Shown in pieces: positions 1 to 11,906 of a stretch of 64,000 nucleotides of DNA; the stretch's first letter is position 1; each line of letters begins with the position of its first letter. The position numbers and the translations under genes are program-made. The notes beneath the pieces are model-generated. The model was not told the DNA's origin. It made no database searches and was given only the letters and a program-made list of their open reading frames with translations. The DNA comes from Polyporus tsugae (lineage: Eukaryota > Basidiomycota > Agaricomycetes > Polyporales > Polyporaceae), in NCBI GenBank assembly GCA_024305745.1, contig JAHRBS010000005.1, forward strand, positions 1,550,001 through 1,614,000. Direction: 5' to 3'.

Positions 1-3000
1 GCGGGGGCCTCCTGGATCCGGATCTCGGCCAGAGGCTGCTCTCGATCCGACGAGGGTGGCTGCTGTTGCTGGGCCTGCGCGGCCAGCTGGGCTTGCGTCG
101 GAACCGTCTCGCTCGCGCTCATGTTGGCGTTCATCATCGCCCGTTCGCAAATGGAACACTGGCAATGCCACAGCGGGGCACACGCCTCTTTCCACACCTG
201 CAGTGGTAGATCAGTCAGTCTGTGAGCCATTCGTCGGAACGGAAGGCCGCATGCGTACCACACTGAACGCCTCCCGACTATAGTGTGCCATGTGGTCCGT
301 CGTGATGGGTACATAGGGTATTGGTCTTAATAGCTCCGCCGCTCTTAACAACGGTGAATGCAAGTGGGAAAAGTGCAGTGGTGCCGGCGGTGGCACGCCA
401 GTGATGGGTGACGACGTGGCCACAGCGTCCTCATCTTTCTGCACTGGCGGTGGCGATGGTGTCGTCTGAAGCGTAGTAGTAGAGAGGACCGGGCTCGTGG
501 TGTGCGACCCCCCGGACCGCGATGACGACGAGGAGTCGTCTTCGTCTCTCTCCTTCTCCCGCTCCTGAGACCGTCGTCGTTCCTCTTCCTCCAACGCAAG
601 CTGGTTCTGTCGGACCTCCAGCCAGTCGACGCCGTTGTACCACACCGATTCGTCCCGAAGCTCGCCGACGATCTCCTCGATCGTCATGTTGTGTGCACGC
701 ATTGCGGCGTCGAATCCATCCATAGAAGCCTCCATCATGAATTTGCGGACGAGATTTCGCATCGGTGGGAGGAGGATCTCGCGCATCTGCCGCTGGAACG
801 CGTAGTAAGTCTGTTGCGCGAGAGAGAAAGTGGGGGGATGGGGAACCACGTGCGTCTTGGGGCGCGGATGCTGCAGCTCTTGCGCCTCGTCGCCCTGCCC
901 GTCGTCCAGCGCGCCTTCGTAGATCGCCCGGCGGTTCCATGGACATGGATGTCGCGCAGGTGCTAATCGTGGCCTCCCGTAGTGTGTGTTGTTGTAGAAG
1001 TCGTCGGCCGGGCTGATCCAGTGGCCGTCGAGGATCCGGTTCCGCACCCAGTCGTTGATCGCCAGCTCCCGTATCCCACCAGCGTCCTCCGTCAGGCTCA
1101 TCATCTCCGGATCCTCCATCTCGTCCTCGCTCAGCTCATCCTCGCTGCCGTACGCCTCACCCGCTTCCACTCTCGACGCGAACCTCGACGCTGCCAGCGC
1201 CTGTTGCAGCATGTCCGCGATCTTGGTATACGATCGCAGCCAGTGCTTCTCCTCCGCCACCTGCAGCACTTCGCGGATGATGCCCTCGCCTAGGTCGATG
1301 AACGATTCCATCGACTGTCGCGTCTCCCAGTCCAGCCCCGATCCCCGCCGGTGGTCCACCGCGATCTGCCACTCCGGCCGCATATTGACTCGTTTCCAGA
1401 AATACTCGGCCCGACATGTCCGACACGTCGCCTCCACGCTCGGCCACGTCTCGTCATCCTCGTTCTCCACACAGCAGACGGGCATCCCGTGCGCGTAGTC
1501 CTCCTCCAGCTCCACTCTCGGTGCTTCTCGCAGGCAGATGCCACAGAACGCGGCGCCTTTCAGGTGCTCTTTGCACACGCGAATCTGGCCGAACCACGGC
1601 GTTATCGATCGATGCTTCTCGCCGCCGATACAGAGGCCCTCGCCGTTGTAGGGAGAGTTGACACGACAGACGATGCACGAGGCGACGAGCATATGATTGA
1701 AATGGTGCTGCATCGGTATCCGCTGGACGGCTGCGCAATTCGAGCCAGCGGTGGGCATAGGTTGGAGGACGGTGAGATGGTTGTAGGCGCCCATCGGATC
1801 GAGGACAGCGACGGCCTTGTTCCAGAAAGCGTGGTTTTCCACTGTAAACGGTAGGTTAGCGAGAAGAACACAACCAATTAATGGTGAATATGAGAATGAG
1901 AAATAGAAAGAAGGTGGCTATGAAGTGGATCATCGTAACCTCTCACCGGGGATATCGACCTGTGGGACACCGTGTCACATCATTGTCGCGTCGTGACCAA
2001 AGGCTTTGATAACGGTTTTTCGCAGCGTCATATTGTAATCATATTTTAGATGCATCGCAGGAATTGCGTGCCATGCTTTGTTACATCGATATTGTCGCAC
2101 GTAACAAGCATGCAGCAAGCATGAGGCGCAATGATATACCTTTGTCCCAAATGGCCAAAGGTCAAGGTTTATTCAGGATGTAACACGATGCCTCACAAGT
2201 CCATGCCCCTGTGTCTCGAAACAATGCGTACAAGCTCATAATGCAATGAATGGAAATTTTCGAGCATGTCCCATGAGCGCCAGATCACGGACCGCGCTGA
2301 CGTCAATAGGTCCCGCGAACACATGCTGGGAGCGATGCTGCAGCGACCCAAGGGGAAATTGGCACATTTCCGAAAGCCGAAACCAAAGCGCAAGGAAAAA
2401 AGTTGAGATGTAACTTGGTTCGGAAGAAGTGGAAGGTGTGACGCATGGTAAACACCTTGGGCGCTGCAGATCCCAACACTTCGGAGCGCGCTTGAAGCTA
2501 GAGACGCCTCCAAGGGTCAAACGGTGCATCCCCGAAGAGCATCGTCATGCAGCACGTCGCACCACAACGCTTGGCGCAAACGACTACGCCGTAGACTGAA
2601 CTCTTCTGTCCCCTTTCGACGACGATATGATTGAACGCCTCGGAAAACCCCAAAGCAAATCGACGCTCAAGCAAAGTAGGCATGAAGGCGACGGGTAGGA
2701 AATTGTGAAGTGGGAGACATCGCACTTTACGAGACAAGCACGCCGCGACTGATCACCCACACTCACTGGGAGCGAGGATGGGCGGCGTTGCTCGGGTAAT
2801 ATTCGGAAGCTCCGCTTCCGCTATTGTACGGAAGGGAAACGCACGCGGATACGCGGAACGCGTCGACGCGTCGAAATGAAAGCCATGGTGAAGGAGGAAA
2901 AGGAAAAGGGAGATGGACGACAATGTCGTCGATCACAACGTCCGAGGCGCATAGAATGAAGACTCACGGTGGTGCTTCCACCAGGGCACGAGTTTCCGGA

Positions 3001-3346
3001 GATGCGCCATCTGCACCGCGTCGCGGAAGGTGGCGAATGCGAGCCGTTGCGGCCAGAGCTCTCGGGGCTCCCATGTTTTGGGAATGTATGCGTTGGCCGA
3101 GACGTCGAGGAGGTAGTAGTTGATGATCAGCCTGGAGTGAACGAGGCATTAGGCCGACGGTGGCGCAGACCAATAAGCGACATGAGAGACATGCCTGACA
3201 ATCTCGGCGGGGAGATCCTGCCACGAGCGGGCGGCCTTGCCCTTGAGGGCGTGCATGGTGATGAGGGCGTCGATTCCGACGGTGTCGGGGACGACGTTGG
3301 GGGTGTCGAGGCCGACGTCGAGGACGGTGAGGGTGGACGACGCCAT
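1..3346 (-). CDS. F-box protein with Cys-rich region, partial at its 3' end
   Basis: Probable SCF-type adaptor of unknown target. Exons on the minus strand are 3346-3195, 3131-2968, 1841-259 and 197 to the window edge, giving about 698 codons in the window. The ATG at 3346 opens an N-terminal part with an F-box-like core (WQDLPAEIVRLI, about residues 42-53), followed by a stretch I associate with basidiomycete F-box proteins (YYLLDVSANAY, WPQRLAF, KLVPWW). Exon 3 continues with HAFWNKAVAVLDP and a Cys-rich zinc-site-like part (CIVC, CGIC, CRTC, CC). Exon 4 adds HCQCSICER and a Gln-rich tail. Intron 1 (3194-3132) has a GC donor (AG|GCATGT). Intron 3 (258-198) is 61 nt with a GACTGAC branch site. 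Intron 2 is 1126 nt, far longer than the others. The phases of exons 2 and 3 match exactly, which is why I join them. The joins are inferred. Confidence 0.72.
1842..2967 (-). other. Oversized intron 2 of the F-box gene (about 1.1 kb inserted DNA)
   Basis: It is bounded by a good donor (GTGAGT at 2967) and a good acceptor (CTAAC branch, TTTACAG ending at 1842). Other introns in the window are mostly 49-110 nt, so about 1 kb appears to have been gained. I recognise no protein in it. Open frames on the minus strand between 2193 and 2766 are short and Cys/Leu-rich. There is a palindrome-like CGGAAGCTCCGCTTCCG near 2809-2825. I could not define terminal repeats or a target duplication. Confidence 0.55.
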
Positions 3347-4368
3347 TGCGCAGGCGTCACAGCAATATGGGAGGTGACAGATCGCGACGACCGACTGTCA
3401 CATCCTCAATTGCCCCCGACGCTGCATCCCGTCATATTCCCACGCACGGACCATCTTCTTAGACGCCCATATTCCTCGCACGCTGCAGCAAGCGTCTAAG
3501 TACATACCGGACTTCGCCATACCGGACTTCGCAGTAAAGTGCTTCGAACACTGTACCTCTCGAGCGCAAGTATACTATATGCGCTCAAGCACAACCTATA
3601 ATCAGTCAAAATGTAGGTCAGTGGGTGCAGAAGATGGCGAACATGTAAACTGATTATAATCTGCAGACCTATGAGTGGCATGGTGCCGGTCGTCTCCGGT
3701 TTCCAGGCAAGGGCATCTTTCAATGTTTGTCAAATTCCGTACAGCCAGGGTAAGTGTCGACTACTTAAATGACTTGGAACACTCTCAATCATGCTATGCG
3801 AACCTCTAATGTACTGTCACATAGTGCAGTGTGTTAGAGGTTTGTGTGCAGTATCTTGATTCTCCGTCTAATCATCGTAAATACGAGGGATGACACGACG
3901 ATTATACTACTAACCAAGCATCCAAAGCATTATCCTGTGGGTCTTCGAGCAGCGACAGCATTCTATGAACCAGCGCACGATGCACGTCTCAAAGTCGCTA
4001 TGTAGTCGCTTCCAAACTGCCATCCTCCTTTTCTCCTCTCCGCTTATCTGACGCTCGTCTCTGTTAGCTAGTAGTCTTACGCTGCTTGGTCCAGCACAAG
4101 TCGAGCACAACATGGACCGAACGTTCGATATTGCAAGCACATGGCTGTACATGATGGGGATATCATCCTAGGTACGCATATACCCTGCCTGCTGGCGACG
4201 CCTCGTCTGAATCTCTTGCGTCTACGCACCTGGCGCCCTCCGTTTGTCAGTTGGGTATCTAACGTGGGTCGTGCACCCACCCTTCAGGTTCGAGACCATC
4301 CCTATCGTGGTCATCGCACTGCCGGTTTTCACGTTCCCGGATCTTTTCTCACCAATCTCCGTTTCTAG
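3347..4368. other. Intergenic, no supported gene
   Basis: This is the putative promoter side of the F-box gene (just above 3346) and the region upstream of the serine-rich relic. Only short open frames occur. Nothing recognisable was seen. Confidence 0.5.
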
Positions 4369-7096
4369 ATGTCCTCCTCTATATGTACACCGACAGGCAT
4401 TCCCCTGGATGACATGCTGCGCGTGTCACAGGCTTCTGGCACGAGTCTTCCGGACCCTGATTCGCGCCTCACCTCCGACGACCTTGCCATTCCATCAGAC
4501 TCGGAGATTCCCAGTCGTGCACGACGCATGGAAGGTATGTAGATCTACACTCATCGTTGTGGCTTCTTGCTGCGCCATGCGTCCATCCTCAACTGACGTC
4601 GATGTCTCCGGCCTTCTTTGCAGTAGGCCCTCGGTGGGATTGGAGCGCTCGGGACTTTAGAGGACTCCGCCGTGCACCCACGAAAGCGAGTACAGCACCG
4701 TCAAACACTCCGCAGCATCTCATGCAGCCCACCAGGTTAGGATAAGTTTAGATTCGTTGAAACGAAGTGGTGGTGGAGATCAACGTCGCGACTAATCGTG
4801 GGAATAGATTTGGTTGAACCGTATCAACAACAACCCCCACTTCCCCCTCCCGCTTGACGAGGCCCCCTGTATGCTGTACCTTGCCCGTGGATAGTCGTTA
4901 TCCGACTCGTAGTCTTGGAATGCCTTTATAACTATTGCAATGGTAATGTAAGTACATTCAGTGCGCGTTGGTGAAAGCAATCTACTGACATTTTCGGCCA
5001 CGTAGGACATTCGCATATTCGAAACCTCCAGTTCCTGTCATGTCTTCATACTACTGGATGAAGCATTACTCTGGTGTGTCTTACGCATTGTTAGTTACGA
5101 CCGCCGACTTGGACTTAACAATGTATAGGACATGGGTACTCTTACTTTCGTCAAGGGCGACCGCCTTGTACTCCGGACGGTAACAAACCCACCGACTCAG
5201 CCTCGGCTTATGCCTTGGCTGCAAGTGACGGGCACGCGAGTTGAATTTTCGAGGCCATGTACTCGACACTTGCTTTTGCTCACTTGAAGGGGTTGAACGA
5301 TTGTCCTGAGGTGTCGGACGAGTAGCTCCCTCACCGCATCGGGGGAATAAGAGTTCGTCTCATCAATAAAGTTCCCCTTTATATCACTTCTATGGTCCCA
5401 TACGCAGTGCGGGCTGGTATCGTTGGACGTGCATAGAGGTGAAGTACGCGTCCTCCTCGCTGGCACTCTCCACGGCACTGACAATGACCTCGAAGGACAG
5501 CCCCCCGCCTGCGGATGTAGGCTGGGTACCAGTGCTAGCCTCATGGTAGCATTGAGGCAAACATACCTGTACTCAAGAAACTCGGAGCCAACTCGAGCGC
5601 CACCAGGCCGGAAGCCCGAATCTCGTCGGCCGGCCTTGGGGACGACACACTGGCAGGCGGGAGTACCTCAAGCTCAAGCCCCAAAGACGTGTTCGCTGAG
5701 GATCAGCACACGAAGGGGACTAAACGCGATATGCATGATGGTGAGGGAACACTGGAGGCAGGTCTCTTATACGAGAGCGTGAGGTTCGCGACCGTGAAGG
5801 TAACCATCCATTAAGCGCCCAAGTTTATTGTACTCAAATTTTCCTTCTTTTTCTTCTCAGGTTGTCATGACTAGCTTCAACAATGCTCTCAATGTACCTC
5901 TCCACACGTCCCATTGTCTCAAGAATATCAACAGACTGTTTTAGGGGACATTCTCCATGCTGTCGACCCTGTCGCTCTCCGCGAGCTATTCGGCGCGCCT
6001 GGTACGACTTCTACACTGCACGTTCTACCAAGGATTTTCGTTTGAATGCTCCGTCACCGCAATAAAGGAGTACAAGGAGGTCCATGTATGGTAGAACACT
6101 CATTAATTCCGTGAGTACCTGTCGATTTCTGCCAAATTCGCTGCTGTAGAGACTGCTTTTTCGTCACAACAGCACTTACCTCCCCCCCTGCTCCCTTCCC
6201 TTTTTCGCCTAGCGTGACACTCCACCGCGTTTCCCGCCTCGCAAAACCAAACCCAGGGTTACTCGCTTCGCCCAATGCGCTCTGCAAGACCCTTCAACGG
6301 ACGCTGCTCGGAGCACTGTGTCACTAACCTATGCACCCGCCGCCTCCCGCCTTTCCTCTCCTGGACGTTGCGCCCTCTTTCGGATGCCTCGTCTCTGCCT
6401 TCGATTTCGCCTCAGTCATCGGTGCACTGGCTCACCGACTATCCTCCTCTGCCGTCCGAGATGTGCTGTCCGCGTCATACCTGGTCCCCAGTCCTCCGCT
6501 GCCCAGTCTGTAGGCTGCCTTCAAGGTCTAATGGTCCAACTGTCTCCGTGCTGGACTGTCATGCACGCCCGCTGTTAAGAGAATGTGGATCGGGAGGGGC
6601 GGGGACTTTACTTCTGGACGCATATGTCCTATACCTCTCGCTCCTCACACCACTCGAGCTCGTCGCCTGCCCACGCATCGTCCTCATCTGGCCATGCATC
6701 GTCGTCGTCTGGGTACAGCTCGAGCTGGGGCTACGCGGGGAGCCAAGCTGCTTCCTCGCCCTACTACTCGCCCTACTCGACGCCAGGCACCTCACGTCAC
6801 TCGTCTCCATACCCTTCATATCCACCTTACCCATCGTCCTACGCTTCGTACCCGACATACTCGCATCAAAACTCGTCGTCACGCTACTAAAGCCCTATTG
6901 TTAGCAGTCCCCATGGCCGTGACAATGGTGTCGCATACCCTCAACATGCAGGTTACCTCAGCGCATCTGCCAGCCCCGCGGGGTATTACTCCCAGCCACG
7001 GCGCCAACCATATAGCAGCTCTAGTTGGCCAAGAGTCAGCAAGATGGACAGAAGAGCGCACCGAGCGGGGATGGAAAGAAGAAGCGGCGTAAGCCG
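4369..7096 (+). pseudogene. Decayed multi-exon gene, serine/tyrosine/proline-rich C-terminus
   Basis: I do not recognise the family. Several blocks have coding composition and phase-matched splice sites. ATG 4369 to 4534 joins 4624 onward across an 89-nt intron. ATG 5040 to 5073 joins 5129 across a 55-nt intron (MSSYYWMKHYSGHGYSYFRQ) and hits TGA at 5242. The clearest run is 5539-5799, 5861-5893, 5945-6001, 6068-6110 and 6213-6324, where four introns (51-102 nt) all keep one frame. It includes GDILHAVDPVALRELFGAP and then meets TAA at 6325. The same frame stays open after that stop (6328-6510). 6585-6890 encodes a Ser/Tyr/Pro-rich stretch, again ended by TAA. A basic NLS-like tail (DGKKKRRKP) ends at 7096 in a shifted frame. 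Repeated in-frame stops make a pseudogene likeliest, but two neighbouring genes or unrecognised introns are possible. Confidence 0.42.
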
Positions 7097-7775
7097 TGAA
7101 CGATGCGGAGCGGCAGACCTCTGATCACTGGCATGATGGATCAACGCCACTGTACGACACCCTTCTTCTTGCATTCACCACTCGTTCGTCCACCAGCCTA
7201 CTCATCCGGTCCCAACCTCGCTCGACTACTTGTAACACCTTTATCTGGTCTCTTAATTCCTAACTTTCGGCCAGTTCCTTCTCCGGTTCCCCTCGACGTC
7301 TTCCCCGTCTCCTAGGAGCGTTATACCCCGGGCGTCGCATTTCATACCCACAATATCCTACCATCAATGTCTCAGTTTCCGCATCCGCGCCGATTCTCCA
7401 CCCTACCTGGCCATTCACCGTCTCACTCAAGTCCTGCTTCATCATCTGGAACGTCTATTCTCCTGCGGTTGTTGTACTACCAATCACGTCTCAAGAGCAT
7501 TCACCCTCTTACTTATTCATGTATATACTTGCGTTAGCATTCGCCTCAGCATCCCGTCGTAGCTACTCCCTTACTAGTTTCTGTCGATTTGCTATCGTTG
7601 CTGTCTTTACTTTGCTGTAAATACGATCTTCGTTTGTGTGCTGTACGAGCTTCTCTGCAGTGCGCCGCTGGATATGTTCCATCGAACTCGTCGGATCAGA
7701 GATCTTCCAGATAAGCGCGTATAGAGGACTAGTAGTTTTGATAACTATTCGGTTGATCGCCTCTCTTGCCACATC
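7097..7775. other. Intergenic, no supported gene
   Basis: Presumed 5' flank of the F-box/LRR-like gene that starts at 7776. No RNA gene or repeat was recognised. Confidence 0.5.
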
Positions 7776-9743
7776 ATGCATCGTTGCCTTGAGGTAACGG
7801 ATATCATCTATCACATTCTCGACTTTGTAGTTCTCGTACTTTGGAACGATGTCGACCCATTTCAAGGACACCGTAACCCCTATGCCGCAAACCCCATTCT
7901 TGCAGCCCTAGCGCGGACTTGCCGAACGTTTCTGGAGCCCGCATTGGACGTCCTATGGCGAAACCAGTTAACTCTCGGCCCATTGGTTCGAACCTTTCCT
8001 GCGGATGCGGTGGAAGAAGTTATCGAACACCAACACTATGTCAAGACAATCCACCACCTCGTGAGTAGTACAGTTGATTAGGACGCGCGATCATCAGCGG
8101 ATAACATTACTGTCCCAGTATCTCAAGCGGCATCTTGTTCAGTCTGACTGGACTCGATTCACCTACTACGCTGCCAAGATCAAGCGGCTTGGATACTACA
8201 TTTTTGAATTCCCCGATCAGGACCAATCAATGTGGAACGCTCACCGAGCTTGTCCGTATCGTTGGCTTGTGAGCGAGGAAGTCATCGCCGATCTCTGCTT
8301 GCATCGCCGAACACCTTGGTTACTGCCCAATCTCGTCGCGCTGCGCTGGACCGACTACCACGTTCCTCACACTCGATATCTCCCCTTGTTTCTTGGTCCG
8401 AAGCTTCAAACGCTGTCGCTTGCATTTAAACACGATGCCATCGCCTGGGAGCTAGACCTTCCAAACGAGGTTTACGGCGAATTGGTCAACGTGATGGAGT
8501 CGATTCTCTCCCTGTGCCCATCGCTGACCGACCTCGAAATCTCTCCTCCGAGGGAAGACGCACTTCTTTCCGCCACCTTACCCTTTGTATATGGCTGTCG
8601 GCATCTCGAAGGCTTCTACGTCACTAACATAACGCCGGCATGGTCGACGGAGGTGATCCGTTATCTCTCCCTTCAGGAGTCTTTGAAGAGAGTATGGCTC
8701 TCTTTCGACGAAGACACTGCGTCAGATCTCTCCTTTCTGAAGACTACATCTCCCCTACAGTACCCATTTCCTTCGCTCGATACCATCTATCTCTTCACCC
8801 CTACACTGCCATCTTTCACAGAACTCATCAAAGCGATGGGGAGGTGCAGACTTCGGCTGATAAAGCTCGACTTCCTAGTGCCATCTAACTCGGCGGAGCT
8901 CTACGATCTATTCATCGCGCTCTGGGTCCACTGCTCGAAAACCAGCCTTTAGTGCCTTTACATCGAGACACGCACCTCACGCAACTATGGGCTGCACACG
9001 GACCACCACGCGCTCACGCTCGAGATGCTGCTACCGATGTTCGACTTCCCGAACATCAACGGGTTCATCATTGCCATGCCGCTCATGGGATGCATCGGCG
9101 ACATCCAGTTTACCCACATCGCTCGCAGGTGGCCTTTGCTGACCGACCTCAGACTCTGCGACGAGTGGGGTTGGAGCAGACCGTCTGACATCACGCTGGC
9201 TGCAGTCGCCTTCGTCGCATGGCAGTGTCCACAGCTGATCAGCCTCTCGATCGCTGTGAATGCGACCATCGACAACGTTGCCATGGTCACCTCCCAGCCC
9301 GGCTTCAAGGCGAACAAGTCATTGCGCTTCTTCAACGCCATGGACTCGATCATGGGAGACCCGGCGGTCTTCGCGCGCGCCGTGCACGCGTTTGCCCCGA
9401 TCACCTCCCAGGTCATCGGCATCGGGTGGTGCGAGCTGGATGAGGACAACAAGGAGATCCCGCCCGAACAGGATCCAATGGGGTTCTTCCAGACGGTGAC
9501 CGACTTCGTGCATGCCATGCGAGAGAAAGAGGAAGGGAAGGCACATGAGAAGTCGGCTGAAGATTGGGGTGAGTCGTGGTCGATCTCCAGGGAACTGCGC
9601 TGATCGCTAAGTGCTGGGTGCTTCCAGCGGCGGCCGAGTTGGAAGGATTGAATCCATGGGCCCCCGATGCCAAGGTCGAGCTGTGGGCCCAGGAGAAGAC
9701 TCGCTGGATCCCTGCGGATGAGTGGGCGCCGTACGAATCCTAA
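7776..9743 (+). pseudogene. F-box/LRR-like protein with one in-frame TAG
   Basis: The type is a basidiomycete F-box-like protein: an N-terminal helix motif (MHRCLEVTDIIYHILDFV), then Leu-rich repeats such as LPNLVALRW, CPSLTDLEI and WPLLTDLRL. The family serves as substrate adaptors for SCF ligases. Exons are 7776-8060, 8119-9568 and 9628-9743, with introns of 58 and 59 nt (GTGAGT donors), giving about 616 codons. The last exon ends WIPADEWAPYES. The reading frame is continuous except for TAG at 8950-8952 (about codon 373, after CSKTSL). The sequence on both sides (CLYIETRTSRNYG...) stays coding-like in the same frame. CAG to TAG is the simplest origin. It is either a recent nonsense allele or a sequencing error. 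No alternative intron removes the stop neatly. Confidence 0.72.
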
Positions 9744-9875
9744 CTATACCACTGGCAGCGCTTCGATGCTCCGGTATGTTTTTTGTACGCGTTATCACTC
9801 ACATCCATATGCTTCACGAACGCTGTTCCGTTGCGAGTCCTGCTATTTATACTGCAAATGGATGAAAATCGACTC

Positions 9876-10784
9876 TCAAGGCTGATCGGGGTTGCTCGTC
9901 TCAAGACGGTCCACCATCGACCTTATATCGACCTCCCATTTCGATACTCCTTCATCCATATGCGTCGGTTCGGCCGAGGATGAGAGGAAACGGGGAAGGG
10001 TGATTATCCCTGGGGTGGGGATCGGTTCTGGTTGCCTTGCAAACTGGACAGAGTCGACGAGCATCACCGTCGACTCGGGTATCATGTCTCGGTCGACTTG
10101 GTGTAGGTTGAGGATGAACCGGCAGCCGAGAATTAAAGTGATTCTACGTGTAGAAGGGTCAGTCGCACCTAAATGGTTGTTTGAACGGGACTCACGGACC
10201 GAGGAATATGACCGTGTAGCTCGCGTAGTAGAAGAGCTGGCCCACCTGGTTAAACCATGACAAAGTGGTGCGTCGCGAGGAAATGACGAGCGGTAAGTGC
10301 GGTCACGGTGGGGATGATCTCAAGGTTGTTCAAGCGGGGAGGACACTGTCCGCCGCGCCGTTGCGTCAGAGAAATACAAGGTCATCCGCAGTTCAGGGGA
10401 CCGCGCAGCACTTTGATGATATGTTTTGGAAGAGATCCGCCTACTTTCCCTGTCAGATTTGGTTCCTCAACGGCACAAACAGATGTTGAACTTAAGAGTT
10501 TAACACGGTTTACAGCAGAGACAAACTAACCTTGACGGAAGATTGAAGACGAGAACAGGCAACTTCTTTTTGTGCCCGGACAGTGCATACACCGTAGCCA
10601 CAGAGAACGCTGGTGACCGGCGTGGCTTCAGTCGCCCGTCAATATAACACTGACTCTGTGGGCGATCAATCAAAGTCATGCCTACGAATGTGAATCCACG
10701 CTGTCGGCCCGAGGCTGGCAGCTGGTCGCACTGGCAGGAATCCCGGGATGACCACCAGTGCCACACCGGTGCCAAGTCAAACAA
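9876..10784 (-). pseudogene. Relic of a DUF6533 membrane-protein gene
   Basis: The minus strand holds recognisable pieces of the DUF6533 family. A segment within 10784-10500 has AFSVATVYALSGHKKKLPVL, matching the family's AFSALRAYALS helix start. Exon 10260-10196 (GQLFYYASYTVIFLG) joins exon 10143-9876 across a 52-nt intron (10195-10144) and reads PITLILGCRFILNLHQVD, the usual C-terminal transmembrane end. Between these blocks stops interrupt all frames, and no N-terminal YDW...EVRFIW part was found. It is oriented opposite to the five other copies. Confidence 0.55.
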
Positions 10785-10979
10785 CTTGAATCCTCGGAGA
10801 CGCGTTAAATTTGAAGGCGCACCTCTGTATTGTGTTGAATCCCCAGCTTGATTGGAGTCGGTTCCACTCGGATGTCACTGGGCGACAATATCTGCGATTA
10901 ACTTCATATAACTCGGCACTATTCAAGGAAAACGAGAGGTCCCCGTCTCCGCGACCGCCGACTGATCCGCCGGCCGGAT

Positions 10980-11279
10980 GAGAAGTCGGGCGTCTAAAAC
11001 GCCTCTAGCGCCTCTTACTATGTTCAACAGCAGGCTGTTTCTCCTACTTACCTCGGGCCTGTCGCGGCCTTGTCGCGGACGGTCATGATCTCAGTGAGTC
11101 CCAAACATACCCCATTAAGTTGAGCTCCAGTTAACAACTTTCTTATCTACGGATGACCCCCCCCCCCCCATCCCCCTGCGATGCACTCCCAGAACCTCAG
11201 ATGATGAGGCACCCGCCTGAGACCGCCGCCGCTGCCTAGTTGACCCCTTGGTGAGACCGGATAGAAGCAGGATCTACTT
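10980..11279 (+). repeat. DUF6533 leader repeat, left part, split by the LINE
   Basis: This block (CGCGGCCTTG, CAGTGAGTCCCAAACA, CTAGTTGACCCC, GGTGAGACCGG, GGATCTAC) is similar to 19860-20115 and more distantly to 43750-44040 and 54930-55200. It continues on the other side of the retrotransposon at 16311. A poly-C run lies near 11158-11170. Confidence 0.65.
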
Positions 11280-11906
11280 TCTTTCTTTCTTTCTCGACCC
11301 CGTTTATTGCCCTGCGAGGCCGTGCCTCATGGTAGGCATAGAATACATGTCGTAGCTACAATGGAGAATGAGAAAGGTCAAGTATACAATGGGCCCGGAG
11401 GCCCGTGCATGCAAGGGGGGTGGCAAGGGGGGGAGTAGCGTTAACGGCGGTGCCGGGGGCACACAGTAACGCAAGGGGCGAGAGGCAGATGGAGGGGCAC
11501 AAGTGGTGGTAGGTACTAGTAGGGCAGGGCTCAGGAGGTGTGCGTTGCGGCCGCCCGTCCGCCCCCGGCCATTCAAGGCAAGGGAACGGGCTATAAACCT
11601 GCCGCCCATTGGGTACACTTGTGTCCCTGGGTCCAGCCTCTTGCCGTGGTCAGGAGGACGTCCAGCGGTTGCCCTGCCGTCCGTTAGAACTCCCCCGTCC
11701 CTAGAGCGGGCGGACGCCCGCAATGCACAAGTCCGTGGGATCGACACAGTGGAGAATACATGAGACACAGCAGTCAAGGCGTACTGAAGAGGTGAGGAGA
11801 GCCGTGATAGTGGTGGAGAGGTCGGCATGCGGAGTGTGAGTCTGCGGGTAGATGACTCGTCAGTATAGGGTATGACAGGAGAGAGAAGCGGAAAAAAGGG
11901 GGAGGG

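Noticed and set aside
6585..6890. The Ser/Tyr/Pro-rich 101-codon frame as a stand-alone gene
   Set aside because: It lacks a convincing start context, and its composition continues in frame past the TAA, so it is better seen as part of a larger decayed gene.
11277..11295. TTTC repeats as a free-standing microsatellite
   Set aside because: They are the 3' tail of the LINE, directly next to the target-site duplication.
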